From NCBI GenBank assembly GCA_965207755.1, contig OZ242297.1, positions 2,294,001 to 2,358,000 on the forward strand: 64,000 nucleotides of DNA, in the 5' to 3' direction. The notes beneath the pieces are model-generated. The model was not told the DNA's origin. It saw only the letters and a program-made list of their open reading frames with translations, and ran no database searches. This document shows positions 57,833 through 64,000 of the stretch, in pieces. The first letter of the stretch is position 1, and each line of letters begins with the position of its first letter. The translations under genes were made by a program, and so were the position numbers. Origin of the DNA: Aldehydirespirator sp028819505. GTDB taxonomy: Bacteria; Actinomycetota; Acidimicrobiia; Acidimicrobiales; Aldehydirespiratoraceae.

Positions 57833-58846
57833 TCAGGCGTCTGAAGCGCCGACGGGCATGACGGCAGCGCGGTCGACCGCGTAGCGCAGCCGGTCTCCCT
57901 GTGCGGCACGACGGGGGTCCCGGATCAGCAGTTCGACATCGCCCGGTTCGGTGCGCAGGGTCGTCTCGAAACGGTCTCCCCGGAAGCGGACGTCGGTCAC
58001 CGTTCCCGTGACGGCGTCGTCGGCGCCTGCAGGCGAGCCCTCCATGCGGCGGAAGGCATCCGCCCGCACCACCACCAGCCCCGGGGCCACATGGAGACGA
58101 CCCCACGGCACTGAGCCGCCCTGCCCCACCGTCACCACGTTGGCGTGGCCGAGGAACCGGGCCACGTCCGGGTGGCGGGGATCGCGCCAGATCTCGGCCG
58201 GGGCGCCGATCCTGGCGATGCGGCCGGACTGCATGACCGCCACCCGCTCGGCCACTGCGAAGGCCTCGTCGTGGTCGTGGGTGACGTGCAGGACGGTGAC
58301 ACCGATGCGGCGCAGCAGGTGCCTGAGCTCCTCGGTGAGCTCCTCGCGGCGGGGCCGGTCGAGCGAGCCGAGGGGCTCGTCGAGCATCAGCAGGCGAGGC
58401 TCGGGCGCCAGCGAGCGGGCCAACGCCACCCGTTGGGCCTCACCTCCCGACAGTGTGGCTATTGCTCGCTCCTGGTAGCCGGCCAGCCCCACCAGCCCGA
58501 GCACCTCTCGTACCCGCCGGATCCGGCCGGCGGCGTCCATCTTCTGCATCCGCAGACCGAAGGCCACGTTGGCGGCCACGTCCCGATGCGAGAACAGTGC
58601 GTGCTCCTGGAACATCAGCCCGAAGTCGCGGCGGTGCACGGGCAGCCCCGCCAAGTCCTCGCCGTTCCAACGAACCTCGCCCGAGTCGAGAGGCTGCAGC
58701 CCGGCCACCGTCCGCAGCAGCGTGCTCTTGCCGCAGCCGCTCGGGCCCAGGATGGCCACCACCTCGCCGGTGGCCACCTCCAGGTCCACGCCGTCGAGGG
58801 CTGTGACCCGGCCGAACAAGACCGTGGCGCCATCGACCGTCAGCAC
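57833..58846 (-). CDS. thiQ: thiamine ABC transporter ATPase ThiQ-like
   Basis: This 337-residue protein has Walker A GPSGCGKST, signature LSGGEAQRVALARSL, Walker B LLMLDEPLGSLDRPR and a C-terminal TOBE-like domain (VTGTVTDVRFRGDRFETTLR). ATG is lacking; GTG 58846 has GGAGGG six bases upstream. It is the third gene after thiB and thiP behind a TPP riboswitch, which supports thiamine or thiamine phosphate as substrate. The C-terminal extension makes it longer than E. coli ThiQ and more like other MOI-type importers. Two palindromic repeats separate it from thiP. Confidence 0.83.
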   Translation of the reverse strand: MLTVDGATVLFGRVTALDGVDLEVATGEVVAILGPSGCGKSTLLRTVAGLQPLDSGEVRWNGEDLAGLPVHRRDFGLMFQEHALFSHRDVAANVAFGLRMQKMDAAGRIRRVREVLGLVGLAGYQERAIATLSGGEAQRVALARSLAPEPRLLMLDEPLGSLDRPRREELTEELRHLLRRIGVTVLHVTHDHDEAFAVAERVAVMQSGRIARIGAPAEIWRDPRHPDVARFLGHANVVTVGQGGSVPWGRLHVAPGLVVVRADAFRRMEGSPAGADDAVTGTVTDVRFRGDRFETTLRTEPGDVELLIRDPRRAAQGDRLRYAVDRAAVMPVGASDA

Positions 58847-58860
58847 TGGGACCCTCCGCC

Positions 58861-58908
58861 GAATTGGCAGCCACCAAGGCCCAAGAGGGCCTCCCCCGCT
58901 GCCAATTC
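58861..58908. repeat. palindromic repeat, family GAATTGGCAGC, type II, copy 3
   Basis: Arms at 58861-58871 and 58898-58908 are perfect. The interior has GGCCC-aaga-GGGCC, a perfect 5-bp hairpin. It lies 14 bases upstream of the thiQ start, inside the operon. Confidence 0.85.
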
Positions 58909-58943
58909 CGCCTGCGACCGGGCTTGACAGCGTCCTTCTGGCC

Positions 58944-58991
58944 GAATTGGCAGCCACGGGGGCCCAAGAGGGCCTCCCCCGCTGCCAATTC
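58944..58991. repeat. palindromic repeat, family GAATTGGCAGC, type II, copy 4
   Basis: Arms at 58944-58954 and 58981-58991 are perfect. The interior is almost the same as copy 3, with the same GGCCC-aaga-GGGCC hairpin. Copies 3 and 4 are in direct orientation, 83 bases apart, and fill most of the thiP-thiQ gap. Confidence 0.85.
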
Positions 58992-59022
58992 CACCGGCTG
59001 GCCGGTTCAGCGGTTCCCGCAT

Positions 59023-60663
59023 CTAGAACGCCCCCCGGCGGGTGTCGCCCCACATGTCCATGACGAAGACTGCCACAGCGGTGAGCACCATGAGTGAGAC
59101 CGCCAGGGCCATGGCCTGGCCCCGCAGGGCCTCGCCGGGTGTGCCCAGCAGCCGGAACAGGGCCAGCGGGGCGGTGAGAGTCTCGGGACGGCGGGGAATG
59201 AACGACGTGGCCCCGAACTCCCCCAGCGACACCGCGAAGGCGAACCCGGCGCCGACTGCGACGCCGCGGGCCGCGACTCGCAGGTCCACCTCGCGGCGCA
59301 CCCGGCGGGGTGACGCCCCCAGCACAGCGGCAGCCTCACGAGCCCGAGGATTGACGGTGCGCAGCATCGGCACCAGGGTGCGCACGACGAAGGGTATTCC
59401 CACCAGAGCGTGGGCGACGGGCACCACGACCACCGACGTCCGGATGTCGATCGGTCCACGGCTGAGCACCAGCAGGAACCCGAGCCCGACCGTGACCGCG
59501 GACGTGCCCAGCGGAAGGGTCAGGCCGACGTCGAGAGCGCGGCCGATCCGGCGGCTGCCCCCGCGGCCGGCGCGCACTATTGCCAGGGTGGCCGCTCCGC
59601 CCACCGCCAGGGCCAGGGCCGCGGCCGGCGCCGCGAACATGAGCGAGTTCCCCAGCGCCGCCAGGGCGGTGTCGGGCAGCAGGTTGATGCGCTCGGCCAT
59701 GGCCGTGTAGTTGCGCAGCGTGTAGCCGCCACCGCGGCCGGCGGACAGGGAGCGCTCCACCAGCACGCCAACCGGCAACCCCAGGATCACCGCCATGACG
59801 GCCAGGTTGGCGACCAGGCCCGGGCCCCGGCGCCGGGGCGCGGCGGCGGGCGACGAGACCGGCTCGGCAACGGCCCTGCGCCGCTCGAGGGCGTTGGACA
59901 CGACCACGAGCGCGATCACCGCCACCAACTGCACCACCGCCAGCGCCGCCGCGGTGGCCAGGTCGAGCCGGACCACGGCGTACCGGTAGATCTCGGTCTC
60001 GATGGTGGCCCGGGCGGGGCCGCCCAGCACCAGCACCACCCCGAACGAAGTGAACGAGAACAGGAACACGATGGCGGAGGCCGCCGCGATCGACGGCGCC
60101 AGCCGGGGCAGCACCACGCGGCGGAAGACCTCGAGCCGCGACGCCCCGAGCACCCTCGCCTGATCCTCCACCCTGGAGTCGAGGGCGGACCAGTGGGCGC
60201 CCACGGTTCGCAGCACCACCGCGTAGTTGAAGAAGACGTGGGCCATCAGGATGGCCCAGACCGTGTGGCGAAGGCTGACAGCGCCGCCGCCGGCCAGGCC
60301 GAACCGGTCGAAGAGCCCCTCGAAGGCGGCCGCAACCACCACGGTGGGCAGCACGAACGGCACGGTCGCCAGCGCCCGCAGAAGCCGCTGTCCCCGGAAG
60401 TTCAGGCGGGCCATGGCCCCCGCCGCCGGCAGGGCCACGACCACGGTGAGTACCGTCGAGACGGCCGCCTGCCAGACCGTGAACCAGATCACCGAGCGCT
60501 GCGACGGCGAGCCGAGCACGTCGCCCAGCACCGCGGCCGGACCGCTACCGCCCAGGCCCCGAGCGATCACGCCGCCGATGGGCCACACGAAGAACAGCGC
60601 CATGAACGCCCCGACCCCGAGCGCGGGAAGCGCCAAGGCCAGAGCGCGCGCCGGGCGCATCAT
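59023..60663 (-). CDS. thiP: thiamine ABC transporter permease ThiP-like (duplicated permease)
   Basis: This 546-residue protein is a tandem of two binding-protein-dependent permease domains, each with an EAA loop: DQARVLGASRLEVFRRVVLP at about residue 175 and EAAAVLGASPRRVRREVDLR at about 455. About 12 membrane segments are seen, the ThiP/FbpB-type build. It follows thiB and precedes thiQ. Family members also move iron or other small ligands; the TPP riboswitch at 62008-62100 decides in favour of thiamine. Confidence 0.87.
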   Translation of the reverse strand: MMRPARALALALPALGVGAFMALFFVWPIGGVIARGLGGSGPAAVLGDVLGSPSQRSVIWFTVWQAAVSTVLTVVVALPAAGAMARLNFRGQRLLRALATVPFVLPTVVVAAAFEGLFDRFGLAGGGAVSLRHTVWAILMAHVFFNYAVVLRTVGAHWSALDSRVEDQARVLGASRLEVFRRVVLPRLAPSIAAASAIVFLFSFTSFGVVLVLGGPARATIETEIYRYAVVRLDLATAAALAVVQLVAVIALVVVSNALERRRAVAEPVSSPAAAPRRRGPGLVANLAVMAVILGLPVGVLVERSLSAGRGGGYTLRNYTAMAERINLLPDTALAALGNSLMFAAPAAALALAVGGAATLAIVRAGRGGSRRIGRALDVGLTLPLGTSAVTVGLGFLLVLSRGPIDIRTSVVVVPVAHALVGIPFVVRTLVPMLRTVNPRAREAAAVLGASPRRVRREVDLRVAARGVAVGAGFAFAVSLGEFGATSFIPRRPETLTAPLALFRLLGTPGEALRGQAMALAVSLMVLTAVAVFVMDMWGDTRRGAF

Positions 60664-60738
60664 GCCCGCAAAGAGACGGACGGCGGAGGTCAGGCGTCGA
60701 CCGTCCCGGCCCGCGCCGGCAACGACACCGCTGGAGGC

Positions 60739-60785
60739 GAATTGGCAGCGCTATGCGCGCATGCCGTGCATGACGCTGCCAATTC
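60739..60785. repeat. palindromic repeat, family GAATTGGCAGC, type I, copy 5
   Basis: Arms at 60739-60749 and 60775-60785 are perfect. The interior carries ATGCGCGCAT and CGT-gcatg-ACG, again giving a three-way junction as in copies 1 and 2. It lies between thiB and thiP. Confidence 0.85.
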
Positions 60786-60808
60786 CGGGTTCGCGGCGAG
60801 GGTGGGGG

Positions 60809-61999
60809 TCACCGCAGGACGATCTCCACCCAGCGGTCGGTCCAGGCGTTGCGCTGAGTCTCGACCTCGGCCGGCTCCAGGATGAACGGGTCCTCCGCGA
60901 TCTCGGCGTGGGCCGCGAACTCCGGCGGGAGGGTGGCCGATTCGATCACGGGGAACACGAACATGTTGAGCGGGACGTCGTTCTGGAACGTCTCGGTGAG
61001 CATGAAGTCGATCAGCGCCCGGGCCCCTCCGGGGTTGCCGGCCCCCGCGAGCACGCCCGCGAACTCGATCTGGCGGTAGCAGCTGGCCGTGACCACGCCG
61101 GTGGGCGGCTCGTCGACGGGCGGATCGGCGAAGATGACCTCGGCGGGCGGGCTCGACGCGTACGACACCACTATCGGGCGGTCGCCCCCGCCGGCGGCGA
61201 ACTCGCCGTAGTAGGCGTCCTCCCAGCCCGCGGTGACGGCCACGCCGTTGTCGCGCAGCGCGGCCCAGTAGTCCTCCCAGCCGTCGCCGTAGCGGGCGAT
61301 GGTCGCCAGCAGGAAGGCCAGACCCGGCGACGATGTCTCCGGGCTCTGGACCACCAGCATTCCCGCGTAGGCGGGGTCGGTCAGGTCGTCGAGCGACGAC
61401 GGCGGGGGCAGCGGGTCGCCGAAGGCGTCGACCCAGTAGTTGAGGCACACATCGCCGAAGTCGACGGGCGCGACCCGGTGCTCGGCGTCGAGCTCGAAGC
61501 GGTCGGGCACGTCCGCGAGGCCGGGCGACTCGTAGGACTCGAAGATCCCGCAGTCGAGTCCCCGCTGCAGGAAGGTGTTGTCGATCCCGAAGAGCACGTC
61601 GCCCAGCGGCGCCCCCGCGGTGAGGCACGCTTGGGCCACCAGTGCACCGGCATCGCCTGAAGCGAGTTGCTCCACCGCGATGCCGGTCTCGGCCGTGAAC
61701 GCCTCAAGGGTCTCGGGCGACAGGGCGAACGAATCGTGGGTGAGCAGCGTCACCGTGGTTCCGGACGGATCTGATTCGCCCTCAGCCGATGTGGTGACAG
61801 CAGTCGTCGATTCGGTGGTCGAAGCAGCCGTGGGAGCGCCTTCGGTGGGAACGGTCTCGTCAATCGCCCGGTCACCGCTGCAGGCCGCGGCCACTGCGGC
61901 GACCGCGGCCACGGCGATGGTCGCCGCCCGGATCCGCGGACCGGCAGCGCGGCGGGGCGCGCCCGGCTCGCCGGGAGTTGGTGGGGGTTGGTGGTCCAT
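60809..61999 (-). CDS. thiB: thiamine-binding lipoprotein ThiB-like
   Basis: This 396-residue protein has a signal peptide ending VAAVAAACSGD, a Thr/Ser/Glu linker, then a ThiB-type binding fold: TVTLLTHDSFALSPETLEAF, AGAPLGDVLFGIDNTFLQRG, VDFGDVCLNYWVDAFGDP and VVSYASSPPAEVIF, with C-terminal QRNAWTDRWVEIVLR. These match the tbpA/ThiB family. ATG 61999 is preceded by GGAGGA overlapping the riboswitch. It should deliver thiamine or its phosphates to ThiP/ThiQ. Confidence 0.9.
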   Translation of the reverse strand: MDHQPPPTPGEPGAPRRAAGPRIRAATIAVAAVAAVAAACSGDRAIDETVPTEGAPTAASTTESTTAVTTSAEGESDPSGTTVTLLTHDSFALSPETLEAFTAETGIAVEQLASGDAGALVAQACLTAGAPLGDVLFGIDNTFLQRGLDCGIFESYESPGLADVPDRFELDAEHRVAPVDFGDVCLNYWVDAFGDPLPPPSSLDDLTDPAYAGMLVVQSPETSSPGLAFLLATIARYGDGWEDYWAALRDNGVAVTAGWEDAYYGEFAAGGGDRPIVVSYASSPPAEVIFADPPVDEPPTGVVTASCYRQIEFAGVLAGAGNPGGARALIDFMLTETFQNDVPLNMFVFPVIESATLPPEFAAHAEIAEDPFILEPAEVETQRNAWTDRWVEIVLR

Positions 62000-62007
62000 C
62001 GGGTCTT

Positions 62008-62100
62008 CCTCCGCTGGCATTACCCAGATCAGGTCGGCGGGTCGACACCGCTGCGGTCGCGTGGATGCCCTCTCAGCCCGGCTGTCCCGAGCTCCCCGGT
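62008..62100 (-). promoter_or_regulatory. TPP riboswitch (THI element) upstream of thiB
   Basis: On the minus strand the thi-box landmarks occur in order: GGGGAGC, GGGCTGAGAGGGC (CTGAGA at 62071-62076), CGACCC, then ACCTGATCTGGGTAATGCC AGCG (62012-62034). The ribosome site GGAGGA (62007-62012) abuts the 3' strand, and the thiB ATG is eight bases further. Folding with TPP should hide that site, so control is likely at translation. A weak TATAGT (62118-62123) could be the -10 of its promoter. Confidence 0.95.
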
Positions 62101-62161
62101 CTTGTTTGTCGCCCGAGACTATATGTGCGTCAGCGGCCGGCACCACGCTCGGCCCCGACGA

Positions 62162-62230
62162 GGCGACGCAGGCCGGGATGCTCCCTGAGAGGTCGTTGCG
62201 CCTCAGCCAGAGCTCGGCCAAGACGGCGAG
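62162..62230 (-). pseudogene. leucine-rich-repeat remnant
   Basis: The minus strand reads LAVLAELWLRRNDLSGSIPA followed by CVA, which fits one plant-type leucine-rich repeat (LxxLxxLxLxxNxLxGxIP). No start, no second repeat and no longer frame accompany it. It lies between the TPP riboswitch and the divergent protease start. Probably the last trace of an LRR surface-protein gene. Confidence 0.4.
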
Positions 62231-62249
62231 ACCGCCCGATCCTGGTAGA

Positions 62250-64000
62250 ATGCAGCAGATGGAAGACCGCGCCAAGCCGTCCGCAACCGCTGCCGGCCGC
62301 TACGCGGATCTCGAGTCGGCGAGCGTTCCCCTCGGACACCGGCGCGGCCTCGTCGCGCTCGCGCTGCTTCTGGCGACGCTCGCGCTGTGCGGCGCCCTCG
62401 GGACGAATGCAGCCGCGCAGGCTCCGAGCACGCAGCTGCAGTCCTCCATCGTCACTGAGGGCGAGACCGCCGTCCTGCGAATCGTGAACACGCCGGCCGC
62501 GACCGAGCACTTCCTCCGTCTGAAGCCGTTCCAAGCCCCGTACACGGCGAGCCCGTCCGACGTCGAACTGCGAGGCTCCAACGGCGCCGTGATCAGCCCC
62601 GGCGCGCCCGCGCGTGTGACTCGGCAGAGCGACGGCGCCATCGAATTCAGCGTCGTGGCGCACTCGGACAAGGTATCGGACGCGGGCGAGATCTTCGGCG
62701 TCCAGCTCTGCAGTGCTGAGGCGTACTGCAGCGGCGACGCGCTGCTGGGCGAGTGGACAATCGAGATCGTGGAGCCGTCGACCGGTCCCGGAGTCGACGA
62801 AGGGCTGATTCCGGACACTGAGCTCGACGGTCCCCCGCTCGGCGAGCCGACCGGGCCCGTCAGCGTCATCGACTATCTCGGGCCCGACGGCATCTACCGG
62901 ATGCGCGACGGCGACGGAGAGCTCCAGCTGCGCCTGCTCTCGGCGATCGGCATCGGGGAATCTCAATCAAGCAGCGCCGCCAGCCTCGAGGGCCTGTTGA
63001 TCCCCGACGCCGCGACCTCGACGGAGAGGGTGTCCCAATCGAGCATCGCCGCCAGGCTCGAAGGCCTGGCGGCGGACGGGAACGCAGCTGCAGCACACGG
63101 CTATGCATCGCCGCCGAGCGGCGCCGTGGCCAATGGCAGCGGCTCGACCACGCCGGCCGCGCCGGGCGAGTGGCTGGTTGCCCCCAACGGCCAACTGTTC
63201 CTGCTGGTAGGCGGCGTCAACGTCTACTTCGCGTCGCACCTCGATGAGAGCGAGATCACGGCCGTCCTGGTCCGCCATCAGATCGCGGGAGCCCGCATCG
63301 AGCCGCTGGGGGAACTGCCCAACGCCTACCTGATCCGCACCGTCTCCGACGTCGAGTCGCTGCGCTTGGCCGACGCGCTTGCGGACGAACCGGGCGTCGA
63401 CAGCGCCGTGCCGAACCTCTACACACCGCGTACGCTCGGGCCGACTGCACAGCCGAGCTCATACTCAATTCACACGCTGGGAGCACGCATTCGTTGCAGA
63501 CAGCACCTGATGTACCCTGACAAATTGTCCGGATGCCTCTGGCATCTCAACGCCGACACCGACTATCGCTACTTTGGCCAGGATCCGACGATTGACATCA
63601 ACCTCGGCAACGTCTGGGACACGACGATGGGCGAGGGGGTTACTGTAGCCGTGATCGACCGAACCTGGGAGGCTACGCATCCGGACCTGGCAGACAACAT
63701 AGACAACACGCGCAGCAAGCACTGGGGCGGACTCACTGGCGAGGATCCCACGAAGGAGGCTCCCTATCACGGCACTGCGGTAGCGGGAATCGTCGCCGCC
63801 CGAGACAATGGCGTCGGCGGACGCGGCGTCGCGCCGCGCGCGACTCTGGTGAACTACAACTTGCTCGACAATCTGTCCTCGGCGAATGAAGTGGCGGCGA
63901 TGACGCTGCACAAGGGGACGATCGCCGTCTACAACATGAGCTACGGGGCATGGGACAGAGCCGGGATCTCGAACTCTGGCGGCGACGGCTGGCGGCGGGC
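62250..64000 (+). CDS. secreted subtilase (S8 serine protease), 3' end outside window
   Basis: The frame is open from ATG 62250 (or 62259, nine bases on) to the right edge, about 583 codons. A signal/anchor helix lies at about residues 34-56 (LVALALLLATLALCGALG). A beta-rich segment with acid linkers follows, containing the imperfect repeat SQSS(S/I)AA(S/R)LEGL twice, and a propeptide-like NAYLIRTVSDVESLRLADAL. The catalytic domain begins LWHLN, with Asp about 470 in VAVIDRTWEATHPDL and His about 507 in YHGTAVAGIVAA. The Ser must lie beyond 64000. The layout HLN ... VTVAVID is kexin/proprotein-convertase-like (S8B), though the second Asp of the usual DDG is Arg here. It is divergent from the thi operon. 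Confidence 0.85.
   Translation, partial: MQQMEDRAKPSATAAGRYADLESASVPLGHRRGLVALALLLATLALCGALGTNAAAQAPSTQLQSSIVTEGETAVLRIVNTPAATEHFLRLKPFQAPYTASPSDVELRGSNGAVISPGAPARVTRQSDGAIEFSVVAHSDKVSDAGEIFGVQLCSAEAYCSGDALLGEWTIEIVEPSTGPGVDEGLIPDTELDGPPLGEPTGPVSVIDYLGPDGIYRMRDGDGELQLRLLSAIGIGESQSSSAASLEGLLIPDAATSTERVSQSSIAARLEGLAADGNAAAAHGYASPPSGAVANGSGSTTPAAPGEWLVAPNGQLFLLVGGVNVYFASHLDESEITAVLVRHQIAGARIEPLGELPNAYLIRTVSDVESLRLADALADEPGVDSAVPNLYTPRTLGPTAQPSSYSIHTLGARIRCRQHLMYPDKLSGCLWHLNADTDYRYFGQDPTIDINLGNVWDTTMGEGVTVAVIDRTWEATHPDLADNIDNTRSKHWGGLTGEDPTKEAPYHGTAVAGIVAARDNGVGGRGVAPRATLVNYNLLDNLSSANEVAAMTLHKGTIAVYNMSYGAWDRAGISNSGGDGWRR

Noticed and set aside
60809..62275. ThiB with a 92-residue N-terminal extension
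   Set aside because: The extension reads through the TPP riboswitch; the lipoprotein signal begins at ATG 61999.

Overview
The window is about 70% GC, densely coded, and its conserved genes lie almost entirely on the minus strand. The order dprA-comM-yraN-rplS-trmD-rimM-khpA-rpsP-ffh-ftsY ... smc-fpg-rnc-acpP-plsX-rpmF-yceD-divIVA-like-coaD-rsmD-recG-fakA is the classic actinobacterial housekeeping block. Together with the serine/threonine/aspartate-rich surface proteins, the fused branched-chain amino acid transporter and the GC content it suggests an uncultured Acidimicrobiia-like actinobacterium; the taxon is an inference.

Layout. 1-5052 (minus): three-gene NHLM-type peptide (bacteriocin) export cassette whose last gene runs off the left edge. 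5179-7722 (plus): an MFS exporter, a SnoaL-like protein, a tiny coupled ORF and a TauE/SafE permease. 7895-14778 (minus): a branched-chain amino acid type ABC system of only three polypeptides (binding lipoprotein, a LivH-LivM-LivG fusion, and an MFS-LivF fusion). 14901-24912 (minus): xerC-like recombinase, DUF2283 protein, dprA, comM, a small cytochrome c, yraN, and the ribosome/SRP cluster rplS-trmD-rimM-khpA-rpsP-ffh-ftsY.

25108-38460 is the unusual part. About 13 kb of accessory DNA sits between ftsY and smc (with an HtrA-type protease at 38495-39886). It consists of two copies of a module: a large Cys-rich/poly-Thr/Asp-Ser-Asp-Glu-Pro repeat surface protein, a two-domain lipoprotein, a type IV prepilin-like protein, and a one-domain lipoprotein, with overlapping genes. 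The left copy has lost its large gene by a deletion with a 6-base microhomology, and at the junction of the two copies lie a truncated extra copy of rimM and a fragment of a lipoprotein gene. I recognise no described system with this gene set; a secreted or pilus-linked surface assembly is the most economical guess.

40072-53328 (minus) returns to core genes: smc, an fpg-like gene lacking catalytic residues, rnc, acpP, plsX, rpmF, yceD, a DivIVA-like gene, coaD, rsmD, recG and a fakA-like gene. 53509-57743 holds a cold-shock-like gene, a small membrane protein, a CoA-transferase/racemase family III protein, an alpha/beta hydrolase and an MFS transporter. 57833-62100 (minus) is a complete thiamine uptake operon thiB-thiP-thiQ preceded by a clear TPP riboswitch. 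From 62250 a secreted subtilase runs off the right edge.

Intergenic regions carry at least two families of short palindromic repeats: five copies with arms GAATTGGCAGC/GCTGCCAATTC, and two copies with arms CTGTGAGCAG/CTGCTCACAG. There are also local tandem repeats between ffh and ftsY and in front of yceD. I saw no tRNA, rRNA, CRISPR array or insertion sequence.
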